The notes: generated by a model from the letters alone, not told the origin. A DNA stretch of 64,000 nt from Tunicatimonas pelagia (GCF_030506325.1 NZ_CP120683.1:2914001-2978000), one strand, 5' to 3'; numbered from the stretch's first letter, positions 46,902-56,252 are shown. Program-made: numbers and translations.

Positions 46902-47183
46902 TCAGGATTTTTTTGATTTGTATCTTTTAGCAGCTTCTATCAAATTTTGATTTGGCTTAGTATTATTAAATACAGCATCAAAAAAAATCTGCCGGTCTGT
47001 TTCAGTCGCAATAACTCTATCATTTTTAGCAACTATTTCTTGAGCTTGTTCTTTAACTACTCGAACTATAAAGCTACTAAATGACTTGTCTCCGCTAAGT
47101 TTTTGGGCTCTTTTGAAAATTCTTTTGTCAGTAGCGGAGACTCTTAATTCAATACGTTCGTCTTTGCTTATCTGTGCTTCCAT
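46902..47183 (-). CDS. DUF1778 ribbon-helix-helix antitoxin
   Basis: Antitoxin of 93 residues. The N-terminal ERIELRVSATDKRIFKRAQ is the ribbon-helix-helix DNA-binding part; the C-terminal tail neutralises the GNAT toxin. ATG 47183 is preferred, because the operator-like inverted repeat at 47204-47224 would otherwise fall inside the coding region. Confidence 0.88.
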   Translation of the reverse strand: MEAQISKDERIELRVSATDKRIFKRAQKLSGDKSFSSFIVRVVKEQAQEIVAKNDRVIATETDRQIFFDAVFNNTKPNQNLIEAAKRYKSKKS

Positions 47184-47203
47184 AATAAATTTCTTTTTAC
47201 AAA

Positions 47204-47224
47204 TGTACGGTAATAAACCGTACA
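47204..47224. promoter_or_regulatory. Candidate operator of the DUF1778/GNAT pair
   Basis: TGTACGGT (47204-47211), AATAA, ACCGTACA (47217-47224): a perfect 8-bp inverted repeat 21-41 bp upstream of the antitoxin ATG. Ribbon-helix-helix antitoxins bind such sites to repress their own operon. Confidence 0.6.
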
Positions 47225-47360
47225 AACCAAATTTCATTTAATGCACCACAATGTTAAAGCTATGGATCGTGCGAAGCGATAGCGTAGTATGATTTATAGC
47301 GGGCGTTCTGGGACGTTAAGTTGCGAAGATCAACTCGGGAAAACCTATGATGCTTTACCA

Positions 47361-47462
47361 GGTTGTTGGGTCATGATTCTATTCGTACCACCCAGCTGTA
47401 TACCCATGTTACTAGCCACAATCTAATGAAAGTTCCTAGCCTACTCACTTTTCTGGATTAGC
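47361..47462 (+). pseudogene. Tyrosine recombinase (integrase) C-terminal remnant
   Basis: A 33-codon stretch reads RLLGHDSIRTTQLYTHVT, then SHNLMKVPSLLTFLD and a stop. This is the conserved end of XerC/D and integron-type tyrosine recombinases: the LLGH box histidine and the catalytic Tyr (codon 47400-47402) in QLYTHV. A TGA stands 9 bp before it and the rest of the gene is missing, so it is a leftover of a lost element. It lies 178 bp upstream of the toxin-antitoxin pair. Confidence 0.75.
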
Positions 47463-47471
47463 GGCAAAACG

Positions 47472-47930
47472 TCAATTACCTACCGGACCCACCAACTCAG
47501 CATCTTCCAGAATGTACATCAGTTGCTCATAATCCTCGTCGTTCAGTTTAAGTTTTCCTCGGAAGGCCACCATTTCTTCGGTATAATCAACCGGATTTTT
47601 CAGAAATACTTCCATCACCGTTTCGGGACCGCCCGAGCCACAGAAGAAGCAGGAGGCAATGGGTAGTGATGAAACGATGACGTGCTCGGGTTTAAACAGC
47701 CCCTCAAAAGGAATAATATAACCGGGTACAGTGACAATCTTACCCTCCAGCTCTTGGGCTTTTTCGCTAAACTTAGGCACGTAGAGTTCGCCGTACTCGT
47801 CTTCGGTGATTTTGTACTCAACCGAGGCTAGGGCTTTCCACACATTATCTTGGGTAGCGTCTTGAGCAAACGTAGAGGTAAAAAGGAAAAAGCTAAGAAT
47901 ATACGTGATGGCAATGCCGCTCAGTTTCAT
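47472..47930 (-). CDS. Exported DUF3299 protein
   Basis: A 152-residue protein with a signal peptide ending near STFAQ. The mature part matches the DUF3299 pattern: KIVTVPGYIIPFEG, then ASCFFCGSGGPETVMEVFL, whose two Cys could bind a metal, and VAFRGKLKLN. The function is unknown; the fold is predicted to be OB-like. It follows the cysteine desulfurase by 57 bp on the same strand. Confidence 0.75.
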   Translation of the reverse strand: MKLSGIAITYILSFFLFTSTFAQDATQDNVWKALASVEYKITEDEYGELYVPKFSEKAQELEGKIVTVPGYIIPFEGLFKPEHVIVSSLPIASCFFCGSGGPETVMEVFLKNPVDYTEEMVAFRGKLKLNDEDYEQLMYILEDAELVGPVGN

Positions 47931-47987
47931 GGGTAAATGGTTTAGGTGTATTCATACAAACGAAAAACAAAGAATAAGTTTATACGC

Positions 47988-49133
47988 TTACTGCGCAACG
48001 GCTACCGGGTAAAGTGATTTTAATGTCTTTACTACGTATTCAACTTCCTCAGTGGTGTTGTGGCGACTGAAAGAAAGGCGCACTGCCCCTCGCTGCGGAT
48101 CGCACTGAAGGGCGCGAAGCACGTGCGAGCCTTGTTGCGCTCCACTGGAGCAGGCCGAGCCACCGGAAGTTGAAATCTGGTTCAAATCCAGGTTAAACAG
48201 CAGCATATCATTATCTTCTGAGGGCGGTAGGCTTATGTTTAATACTGTGTACAAACTATCGTCCAGATCAGCCGACATTCCATTGAACTGTACTCCCGGA
48301 ATCTGTTCTTGCAACCCCTCAATCATGCGTTGTTTCAGCGACTTAATGTGTAGGGAGTGCTCATCCATATGCGTGTGGCTTAGTTCTAAGGCTTTGGCGA
48401 AGCCCACGATGCCGTAGAGGTTTTCGGTACCGCCCCGCATATTGCGTTCCTGCCCACCGCCGTGCAATAGTGGGCAAACCTTATGGCCTTTAGCCAGGTA
48501 CAGTAAACCAACGCCCTTGGGACCGTGAAACTTATGCGCCGCGCCGGCAATGCAATGAACGGGAATTTCTTTCAGGTCGATAGGGTAATGTGCCAGGGTT
48601 TGCACCGTATCCGAATGAAAAATAGCGTCGTGCTCGGCACAGAGTTCGCCTACTCGCTGAATATCGGTCAGGTTACCGATTTCATTATTACCGTGCATTA
48701 GCGATACCAGTGCCCGCTCAGGTTGACGAAGTAACTTCTCCAGATGATTGAGGTCAATATTTCCCCTTTCGTCAAACTCTACAAAATCGAGCTGAATTTT
48801 CTGCTGTTTCTCTAATTCTTGTAGCGTATGCAGCACCGCGTGATGTTCTAGTCGCGAAGTAATCGCCCGGCGGAGATTATGAGAATCAATAGAACAACAG
48901 ATAGCGGTATTATCCGCCTCTGTGCCCCCCGAAGTAAAGAAAATTTCGGAGGGAGTAACGTTCAGCAGCTCGGCTACCTTCTTGCGAGCCTGCTCAATCG
49001 CCGAACGGGTTTGCCGCCCGTGAGCGTGGGTAGACGACGGATTGCCGTAGTGATCGGTCATGTAGGGAAGCATTGCTTCTAAGACCGCAGGATCAAGTGC
49101 CGTAGTCGCTGCATTGTCTAGGTAAACTTGCAT
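47988..49133 (-). CDS. Cysteine desulfurase, NifS/IscS type
   Basis: PLP enzyme of 381 residues that takes sulfur from cysteine for Fe-S cluster or thio-cofactor synthesis. The PLP lysine is Lys201 in AAHKFHGPKG and the active cysteine is Cys328 in TSGGSACSSGAQ. The N-terminal YLDNAATTALDPAVLEAML is canonical, and the long active-site loop marks it as the group I (NifS/IscS) type. No iscU or other Fe-S genes adjoin it. Confidence 0.95.
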   Translation of the reverse strand: MQVYLDNAATTALDPAVLEAMLPYMTDHYGNPSSTHAHGRQTRSAIEQARKKVAELLNVTPSEIFFTSGGTEADNTAICCSIDSHNLRRAITSRLEHHAVLHTLQELEKQQKIQLDFVEFDERGNIDLNHLEKLLRQPERALVSLMHGNNEIGNLTDIQRVGELCAEHDAIFHSDTVQTLAHYPIDLKEIPVHCIAGAAHKFHGPKGVGLLYLAKGHKVCPLLHGGGQERNMRGGTENLYGIVGFAKALELSHTHMDEHSLHIKSLKQRMIEGLQEQIPGVQFNGMSADLDDSLYTVLNISLPPSEDNDMLLFNLDLNQISTSGGSACSSGAQQGSHVLRALQCDPQRGAVRLSFSRHNTTEEVEYVVKTLKSLYPVAVAQ

Positions 49134-49232
49134 GAGCTAAGTAGATTAAGTACAGAACTTACAAAATACGCCAAGAATGGGCGGGTTTGCAAGAATAGCG
49201 GAAAGTTAAGAGCAGAGTGAACAGTGAGTAAC

Positions 49233-49267
49233 CCTGCAAATTTAAAATTCAATTTTAGATTTGCAGG
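49233..49267. repeat. Long near-perfect palindrome
   Basis: A 17-bp arm CCTGCAAATTTAAAATT (49233-49249) and its complement (49251-49267) are separated by one base, with one mismatch. It lies between two divergent genes, so it is not an ordinary terminator. Confidence 0.6.
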
Positions 49268-49317
49268 AATGAACCTTTCAATTTTATCTCGTCGGAAAAT
49301 TACTCGTGTATTTATAT

Positions 49318-49354
49318 AACAAAAGTAAAACTAATAATTATATTTACTTTTGTT
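49318..49354. promoter_or_regulatory. Perfect 12-bp inverted repeat over the first padR promoter
   Basis: AACAAAAGTAAA (49318-49329) and TTTACTTTTGTT (49343-49354) are exact complements with a 13-bp spacer. The right arm contains TACTTTTG, the Bacteroidota -7 element, 19 bp before the padR ATG. The layout suggests that the PadR protein represses its own promoter here. Confidence 0.7.
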
Positions 49355-49370
49355 AAGTAAATTACTCCTT

Positions 49371-49697
49371 ATGAAATCCCCATCTCTCGGCGAATTTGAA
49401 GAACTGGTTCTACTCGTTGTAGCCGCTCAACACGATCAGGCTTACGGAGTGTCTATTTTGGAAGACTTGGAAGAAAAGCTAAGTAAAAAGATCAATATCA
49501 GCGCAGTGCATGTAGCCCTGAAACGAATGGAAGACAAAGGCTTCGTCGAGTCTCGTTTTGGCGGTATTACCAGCGAGCGGGGTGGCCGTCGGAAGAAGTA
49601 CTACATCATCACTGCTTTTGGCAAGCAGATGCTCGACCAACAGTACGCGCTACGCACCAGTATTTATCAACAAATTCCTAATATTTCTTTCGGCTAA
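49371..49697 (+). CDS. PadR family transcriptional regulator (copy 1)
   Basis: Winged-helix repressor of 108 residues. The fold follows SLGEFEELVLLVVAAQ, a helix-turn-helix, and the wing in GFVESRFGG...ERGGRRKKYYIIT, the PadR signature. ATG 49371 is chosen because the frame-open TTG at 49350 lies inside the operator. Its stop overlaps the ATG of the permease gene by one base (TAATG), so the two are coupled. Confidence 0.93.
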   Translation: MKSPSLGEFEELVLLVVAAQHDQAYGVSILEDLEEKLSKKINISAVHVALKRMEDKGFVESRFGGITSERGGRRKKYYIITAFGKQMLDQQYALRTSIYQQIPNISFG

Positions 49698-52276
49698 TGG
49701 AAGTGCCACCGCCTAAATATGCCCACCGCTTCCTTCGCTGGTTCTGTCGAGACGACTATCTGGAAGAGATTGAAGGCAATTTGCTGGAGATGTACGAACG
49801 GCAGTATGAAGATTCTCCGGAGAAAGCCCAACGACAATATGGGTGGAACGTGCTACGGCACTTTCGTCCGGCATTCATCCGATCGTTTAAAGTATATCAA
49901 CCCAATAATTATCGCGCTATGCTACGTCATAATTTGATCCTGACTTTCCGCAGCTTCCAACGCTACAAAAGTACCTTCCTAATTAATCTCATCGGTTTGT
50001 CCTCCGGTTTGGCTTGCGCTCTGCTGATTTTTCTGTGGGTGCAGGATGAATTGAGGGTGGATAAGTTTCATGCCAACAACGACCAACTTTATCAAATTCT
50101 GGAGCAACGCGAACAAGCGGGAAAGCTGGTATTATTCAGGACAACTGCCGCCCCTACCGCGGAAGCCTTAGCTGCTGACCTGCCCGAGGTAACGCACGCC
50201 ACTACGGTGTACAACTCCAGTAGTAGCGTGCTTTCGGTAGATGAGAAAGATATAACAGCAAAGGGACAGTTTGTAGGCAACGACTTTTTTCGCATGTTTT
50301 CTTTTGATCTGGTACAAGGTGATGCGGCACAAGTATTGACCGACCCCTCGTCTATCGTTATCTCCAAAGAGTTGGCGCAACGTTTATTCGGGACTACAGA
50401 AGAGGCTGTAGGGAAAACGATAGAGCGGAAATCAGACCACTCGTATCAGGTGTCGGGTGTATTTAGAAATGTTCCTCGTAATTCTTCTATGCAATTCGAT
50501 TTTGTGCTGCCCTTTGCGGGGTATCAACGTGAACACGAGTGGACTAGTGAGTGGAGCCGAACGAGTCCGGCTACCTACGTTCAGTTAAAACCGGGGGCTG
50601 ATCTTGCTTCGTTCAATAATAAGATTGCTAATTTTGTCCGAGATAAAACAGAGGGTCAAATCTTCCACCGCACCATGTTTGCCCAGCGTTACTCGGATGT
50701 TTATCTCTACAGCAATTACGAGAATGGGGAGCAATCGGGTGGTAGAATTACCTACGTTCGCCTGTTTTCGTGGGTAGCCGTTTTCATTCTGCTCATCGCT
50801 TGTATCAACTTCATGAATTTATCTACGGCCCGAGCCTCTCGCCAGATGAAAGAGATCGGAGTAAAAAAGGCGGTCGGTGCTCGTCGGGGCAGTTTAGCTT
50901 CCCGTTATTTGAGCGAATCAGTATCGGTAGCTACTATATCGCTATTACTGGCTGTTCTGCTGGTGAGCCTACTGCTTCCTTCCTTCAACGAGATTACCGG
51001 AAAGCAGCTCACCTTTGCGTTTGATGTGAACCTGATACTGATAGCAATCGGAATTACTTTGTTTACGGGGCTGGTCGCCGGAAGCTATCCGGCGCTATAC
51101 CTTTCTGGATTTGATCCCGCCGTGATACTGAAAAACAAACTCAATCGGTCAGTGGGAGAACAGTGGACACGGCAGGGGCTAGTGGTTCTTCAGTTCACCT
51201 TATCCATTATTCTGATTACTGCTGTTTGGGTAGTGTACCAGCAGGTAGCGTTTGTACAGAACACTCATTTGGGCTACGATAAAGACAATGTGCTTTACTT
51301 TGAGCGTTTGAGCTGGGAGGAAGGTAATCTTAAGGCATTTTTAGGAGAAGCTGAGAAGATACCTGGAGTAACTCAAATTTCTAGTATTGGGCACGACATG
51401 ACCGGACATAATTCAGGAACTACAGGTTTGCAGTGGACGGGGCGCAACCCCAGCGATAGAACGGAGTTTGAAGTGGTACGGGCTAATTACGGTACCTTAG
51501 AATTACTGGACATTAAGTTAAAAGAAGGTCGGACGTTCTCGGAAAGCTTTAGCACCGATACGGCTAAAATCATATTTAACGAAGCAGCCATTGACTACAT
51601 GGGACTCACCGATCCGGTAGGTGAAGAAGTTGAGTTGTGGGGAGAAAACCGAGAGATTATTGGCGTCGTGCAGGATTTTCACTTTGAATCGTTGCACGAA
51701 AACATAAAGCCACTATTTATTATACTAAATCCTAATAGCACCTGGAACATAGCAGCTAAGATAGAAGCAGGTCAGGAGCAGGAAACGATTGAGCAACTTA
51801 GTCAATTATCCAAAAAGTTTTATCCTGATTATCCGTTTGACTATTGGTTTCTAGATCAAGAATATCAAGCTCTGTACGCTGCCGAGCAGCGGGTCGCTGT
51901 ATTATCTAAATACTTTGCCGGCATCGCCATTCTCATTTCCTGCTTAGGATTGTTCGGCCTAGCGGCTTTCACAGCTGAACGTCGCTTAAAAGAAATTGGT
52001 ATTCGCAAAGCCTTGGGGGCGAGTGCCACTAGTATTGTGCAATTGCTAACCAGTGATTTTACGAAGATGGTGCTGGTTGCCATCACCATCGCCCTACCCA
52101 TCAGTTATTTCGCGGCCCAACGTTGGCTTCAGAATTTTGCTTTTAGCATCTCACTACAGTGGTGGTACTTTGTTGGAGCAGGTGTGTTAGTACTGCTCAT
52201 TGCTTGGCTTACGGTGGGGTTTCAAACCGTCAAAGCTGCTCAGGCAAACCCGGTGGAGTGTTTACAGGATGAGTAA
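49697..52276 (+). CDS. FtsX/MacB-type ABC transporter permease with N-terminal prefix domain (copy 1)
   Basis: An 859-residue inner-membrane protein. Residues 1-75 form a small cytoplasmic prefix domain (PPPKYAHRFLRWFCRDDYLEEIEGNLLEMYE). They are followed by a first helix near 95-115, a large MacB-type periplasmic domain, the FtsX core of three helices (about 350-470), a second helix and periplasmic domain, and a final three-helix FtsX core with KEIGIRKALGASATSIVQLL. It needs a partner ATPase, none of which is nearby. It probably belongs to a mechanotransmission or peptide export complex controlled by PadR. Confidence 0.9.
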   Translation: MEVPPPKYAHRFLRWFCRDDYLEEIEGNLLEMYERQYEDSPEKAQRQYGWNVLRHFRPAFIRSFKVYQPNNYRAMLRHNLILTFRSFQRYKSTFLINLIGLSSGLACALLIFLWVQDELRVDKFHANNDQLYQILEQREQAGKLVLFRTTAAPTAEALAADLPEVTHATTVYNSSSSVLSVDEKDITAKGQFVGNDFFRMFSFDLVQGDAAQVLTDPSSIVISKELAQRLFGTTEEAVGKTIERKSDHSYQVSGVFRNVPRNSSMQFDFVLPFAGYQREHEWTSEWSRTSPATYVQLKPGADLASFNNKIANFVRDKTEGQIFHRTMFAQRYSDVYLYSNYENGEQSGGRITYVRLFSWVAVFILLIACINFMNLSTARASRQMKEIGVKKAVGARRGSLASRYLSESVSVATISLLLAVLLVSLLLPSFNEITGKQLTFAFDVNLILIAIGITLFTGLVAGSYPALYLSGFDPAVILKNKLNRSVGEQWTRQGLVVLQFTLSIILITAVWVVYQQVAFVQNTHLGYDKDNVLYFERLSWEEGNLKAFLGEAEKIPGVTQISSIGHDMTGHNSGTTGLQWTGRNPSDRTEFEVVRANYGTLELLDIKLKEGRTFSESFSTDTAKIIFNEAAIDYMGLTDPVGEEVELWGENREIIGVVQDFHFESLHENIKPLFIILNPNSTWNIAAKIEAGQEQETIEQLSQLSKKFYPDYPFDYWFLDQEYQALYAAEQRVAVLSKYFAGIAILISCLGLFGLAAFTAERRLKEIGIRKALGASATSIVQLLTSDFTKMVLVAITIALPISYFAAQRWLQNFAFSISLQWWYFVGAGVLVLLIAWLTVGFQTVKAAQANPVECLQDE

Positions 52277-52463
52277 TGAAATAGCGATACCACAAATACA
52301 CCTTTCAAAACAGCATCTCACTTAGTATAGTTTGCTTCCTTTTTCTTTAATCAGTGTAATGTTAGGCAAACCTAATCGTCCTTAATAAAAAGGTGACACC
52401 CTCCTTTTTATGTAGCAAATAACTGTTAATCTGATCTACAGTAGGAAGTTTGAATAAATATCA

Positions 52464-52482
52464 TATATTTGTTATACAAGTA
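52464..52482 (+). promoter_or_regulatory. -7 element and dyad upstream of the second padR gene
   Basis: TATATTTG (52464-52471) matches TAnnTTTG. It overlaps an imperfect dyad ATATTTG-TTATA-CAAGTAT, with the ATG 14 bp further on. The position parallels the first padR operator but the sequence differs. Confidence 0.5.
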
Positions 52483-52496
52483 TTAATGATATTGCC

Positions 52497-52811
52497 ATGA
52501 TACCGAATCTCGGACAACTAGAAGAAAGTGTATTACTCCTGGTGATGATTGTAGAAGAAGCCTACGGAGTATCAGTAGCTCAGGCTTACGAAGAGAAAAC
52601 GGATAACACAATTTCTATTCCGGCGATCCATACCGTGCTCAAGCGACTAGAAAAAAAGGGGATGCTTCGCTCGTGGATGGGCAAAGCTACGGCTGAGCGG
52701 GGCGGACGACGCAAACGGCTTTTTGAGGCTACCCCCTACGGATACCAGGTCATTTCCCAACTTCGGGAGAACCGCATAAAGCTATGGTCTCTGATCCCTA
52801 AATTTAATTGA
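52497..52811 (+). CDS. PadR family transcriptional regulator (copy 2)
   Basis: A 104-residue paralogue of the first PadR: NLGQLEESVLLLVMIVEEAYGVSV, then HTVLKRLEKKGMLRSWM and ERGGRRKRLFEATPYG. It is 3 bp upstream of its own long permease, repeating the arrangement of the previous pair. Confidence 0.93.
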   Translation: MIPNLGQLEESVLLLVMIVEEAYGVSVAQAYEEKTDNTISIPAIHTVLKRLEKKGMLRSWMGKATAERGGRRKRLFEATPYGYQVISQLRENRIKLWSLIPKFN

Positions 52812-52814
52812 CCA

Positions 52815-55541
52815 ATGGCTGAAGAAAGAGAGCATAAGCGGGACGTAACCCCGCCGCAATGGGCGAATCGCTTTTTGGAATGGTACTGCGCTCCTAACCT
52901 GCTGGACGAAGTGCAAGGCGACCTACACGAAGCTTTTTATATCCGCGTGAAGCAATACGGCGCTCGGAAGGCTAAGTGGCTATTTGTCAAAGAAGTATTA
53001 CTGTTCTGTAAGCCCTCTTCAGTAAAAAAACCTGATTCTACTCATCTTCTAATCACCCCGGACATGTTCCAAAATTATTTCAAAATTGCCTTCCGTAATC
53101 TCACGAAGAGCAAAGTTTTTTCCGCTATCAACGTGTTTGGGCTGGCAGTAGGTTTAGCCGCGTCTTTTCTAATTACCCAGTATATCCACTTTGAGTCAAA
53201 CTACGATCAGTTTCATGAGAAGGTTGATCGCATTTACCGGGTGACTTTATCGAGCGTACAGCCCGGAGAAGTAGTTACGCCTCAAAACACTAGTGCAGTC
53301 AATCATCCGGCGGTAGGCCCAGCATTACAAGAGGATTTTCCTCAGGTTGAAGCCTTTGCCCGAGCAGTAACCCAAACGCTTTTTATTAATGCATCTTCAA
53401 TAACCTACGTAGATGAAACGGGGCAAGCCACTACGTTTAATGAAGATCGAATGTATATTGCTGACTCCGCGTTTCTCACCATATTTTCTTTTCCCTTTGT
53501 AGCTGGAAGTGCTGAAACCGCCCTCGCCGAACCACAAACAGTTGCTATTTCTGAATCTACTGCAAAAAAGTATTTTGGTTCAGCCGATCCATTGGGTAAG
53601 GTACTAGAAATAAATGGTGAGTTGCCATTAACAGTAAGAGGGGTATTTAAGGATATTCCGGAAGACTCTCATATCCAGTTCGATATATTGATCTCCTTTC
53701 TCACACTGGGTGAAAAATGGGGTTATGACACCTGGATTTGGCCTGAGTTTTACACCTATGTGCTACTAGCTCCGGAGGCAGACCCAGAACAGTTGGAAGC
53801 TCAATTTCCTGCATTTATCGACCAGTACATGACCGATATTATGGCCGAACACAAGTTTCAGGCTGAGATGCACTTACAGCCAGTCGGTGATATTCACTTA
53901 ACTTCCCACTATAATAATGAAGCGGAGGCGAACAGTAGCGAGCAACTGATGACTTTTCTTACCATCCTAGCTGCTTTTATTCTGTTTTTAGCCTGGATTA
54001 ACTACGTAAACTTATCTACGGTCAAATCGCTGGATCGGGCGCGGGAAGTAGGGTTACGTAAAGTTGTGGGAGCGGCTCGCCTACAGTTGATTGGTCAATT
54101 TCTGCTGGAGTCGATGCTTATCAATGTGTTAGCGTTACTACTATCGGTGGGAATCGTTTGGTTAGCTTGGCCTTTCTTCCAGCAGATTACCGGCAAAGAG
54201 ATAAGCGAAAGTTTGTGGGCATTATCGGTATGGCAGGAGCTTTGGTTTTGGGGGCTGATAGTAGGGGTTATTGTTGTAGGAGCCTTACTGGTGGGATTTT
54301 ATCCCGCTTGGATGCTATCCTCTTTCCGCCCCGCTAAAGTACTAAAGGGGAATTTTCACCACTCATTCACCGGGGTTTCTCTGCGGAAAGTACTGGTGTC
54401 CTTCCAATTCGTCCTGACGATCATCCTAATCATCGGCACCATCACGGTGTATAAGCAATTATCGTTTATGCGAAACCAAGACCTGGGCTATGCGAAGGAT
54501 CAGCTCTTGGTTGTAAAATCCCCGGCTATCTACGATTCTACCATCACTCAGCAGATAACTTCCTTCAAAACTGAGTTAGCACGCCATTCGGCTATTCACC
54601 AAGTAACTGCTTCTACCGAGATTCCGGGAGAAACAATCTTTGCCCGTAATCATATCTGGAAAAAAGGCAAGGAGAAAAACACGGATGTAGGATTCTTTTA
54701 TCTAGATATTGACCCAGACTTTATCAATACATTTGAAATGACCGTGATAGCAGGTAGAAACTTACGGGAGGAAGATAAGGTGCCCTCCTTCGATGCTAAA
54801 TACGCTAAAATCATGATCAATGAAGCACTCGTAAAAAAACTAGGATACTCTAGTAACGAAGATGCCCTTCACGAACGCCTAATTTTTAGATTAGGACTAC
54901 CCGAGGTGGAGGGAGAAGTAATCGGAGTAGTGAAAAATTACCACCAACGATCGTTACAGCAGGCTTATGATCCTATCCTGTTTATTTATCCGGGCTGGAA
55001 TCGATGGCAATACATCACTGTTAATCTCAGCACTGATAAACTACCTCAGACGATAGCTACAGTTGAGGAAGAATTTCAGCAGGCTTTTCCCGGCAATGCG
55101 CTGGAGTACTTTTTTCTGGATGATTATTTTAATCGGCAGTACGAGGCCGATCAGCGATTTGGCAGCATTTTTAGTGTATTTACTACCCTGGCCATCGTTG
55201 TAGCTTGTTTGGGCTTATTTGGCTTGTCAGCCTTCACCCTCAAACAACGCACCAAAGAAATTGGTATTCGTAAAGTACTGGGTGCTTCGGTAGCTCGTAT
55301 CTTGGCACTACTTTCCCAAGACTTTGTGAAGCTGATTTTTATTGCCAGTCTGGTTGCACTACCTATTGCCTACTTCGCCATTCAGCACTGGTTATCGAAC
55401 TATGCTTTTCATATTGAAATTAGTGTCTGGCTGTTTTTACTACCCTTACTGTTGATGCTAGCCATCGCCTTAGTTACGATAAGTATTCACACGTTCAAAG
55501 CTGCTTTGGCTAATCCAGCAAAATCACTACGGCAAGAATAA
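52815..55541 (+). CDS. FtsX/MacB-type ABC transporter permease with N-terminal prefix domain (copy 2)
   Basis: A 908-residue paralogue of the first permease. The prefix domain reads VTPPQWANRFLEWYCAPNLLDEVQGDLHEAF. The MacB-type periplasmic domains and two FtsX cores follow, ending with KEIGIRKVLGASVARILALL and a final helix group. It has no cognate ATPase gene here. The two PadR-permease pairs appear to be a tandem duplication that has diverged. Confidence 0.9.
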   Translation: MAEEREHKRDVTPPQWANRFLEWYCAPNLLDEVQGDLHEAFYIRVKQYGARKAKWLFVKEVLLFCKPSSVKKPDSTHLLITPDMFQNYFKIAFRNLTKSKVFSAINVFGLAVGLAASFLITQYIHFESNYDQFHEKVDRIYRVTLSSVQPGEVVTPQNTSAVNHPAVGPALQEDFPQVEAFARAVTQTLFINASSITYVDETGQATTFNEDRMYIADSAFLTIFSFPFVAGSAETALAEPQTVAISESTAKKYFGSADPLGKVLEINGELPLTVRGVFKDIPEDSHIQFDILISFLTLGEKWGYDTWIWPEFYTYVLLAPEADPEQLEAQFPAFIDQYMTDIMAEHKFQAEMHLQPVGDIHLTSHYNNEAEANSSEQLMTFLTILAAFILFLAWINYVNLSTVKSLDRAREVGLRKVVGAARLQLIGQFLLESMLINVLALLLSVGIVWLAWPFFQQITGKEISESLWALSVWQELWFWGLIVGVIVVGALLVGFYPAWMLSSFRPAKVLKGNFHHSFTGVSLRKVLVSFQFVLTIILIIGTITVYKQLSFMRNQDLGYAKDQLLVVKSPAIYDSTITQQITSFKTELARHSAIHQVTASTEIPGETIFARNHIWKKGKEKNTDVGFFYLDIDPDFINTFEMTVIAGRNLREEDKVPSFDAKYAKIMINEALVKKLGYSSNEDALHERLIFRLGLPEVEGEVIGVVKNYHQRSLQQAYDPILFIYPGWNRWQYITVNLSTDKLPQTIATVEEEFQQAFPGNALEYFFLDDYFNRQYEADQRFGSIFSVFTTLAIVVACLGLFGLSAFTLKQRTKEIGIRKVLGASVARILALLSQDFVKLIFIASLVALPIAYFAIQHWLSNYAFHIEISVWLFLLPLLLMLAIALVTISIHTFKAALANPAKSLRQE

Positions 55542-55701
55542 GCAAAAACCCCACCCTGTTCGGTATTGGCCGATCAGTGGGCGATAGTGAACAAGATAAA
55601 AACGTAGAGTGCTGTCAAACCTATGAGAATCGCCACTATATAGATTAGCACTCTTCTTGTAATCCCCCTTTACATTCGGAACACTTCTATCCCCAAGTGC
55701 T

Positions 55702-56190
55702 ATGATTTTACTCATTATCATCTGTTTCATCTGGGGTAGCCAGATTCCATTGATGGCACAAGATCAGTACGAAGTAGTTGAGTTAGCCGTCATGCGAGAT
55801 CAGCCGATTGTTCGGGGAAAAATTAATGGTAAGAAGGCCTACTTGTTACTGGATACCGGGGCGGATGTGAGTATTATCCACTGTAACGATGCTAAACGAT
55901 ACGGGTTTTCCTGCCATACCCGAACTTCTCTAAGGGGCTTTCAGCTCGCCGGACTAGGGGCTAACGTGAAGGGATTGGTTGGCGTATACGATATGGATCT
56001 TCAACTAGGCTCTCAGACGATACAAGCTAATTACATTGCTCTTGATTTATCCGGCATTATCCGCTCCCTAAATACTGGGGCATCCGTGAAGATTAGCGGT
56101 ATTATCGGCTCAAAAGCACTGAAAAGGCACGGTTTTGTGGTTGATTATGATCGTAAAGAAGTCAAAATGAGGCTTCCAGGAGCCGATTAG
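55702..56190 (+). CDS. Exported retropepsin-like aspartic protease
   Basis: A 162-residue protein with an N-terminal export segment (ILLIIICFIWGSQIPLMAQ) and a single retropepsin-like domain. The active motif is LLLDTGADVSIIH, and the second hallmark is ISGIIGSKALKRHG in the place of the family's ILGxD/N loop. Single-domain members must dimerise to form an active site. The substrate is unknown. Confidence 0.8.
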   Translation: MILLIIICFIWGSQIPLMAQDQYEVVELAVMRDQPIVRGKINGKKAYLLLDTGADVSIIHCNDAKRYGFSCHTRTSLRGFQLAGLGANVKGLVGVYDMDLQLGSQTIQANYIALDLSGIIRSLNTGASVKISGIIGSKALKRHGFVVDYDRKEVKMRLPGAD

Positions 56191-56252
56191 CTTTTGGGTT
56201 AGTTTCTCAGATTAGAACTGCAACCTGTAGTTTCGTCATCAGTAATGATCTA

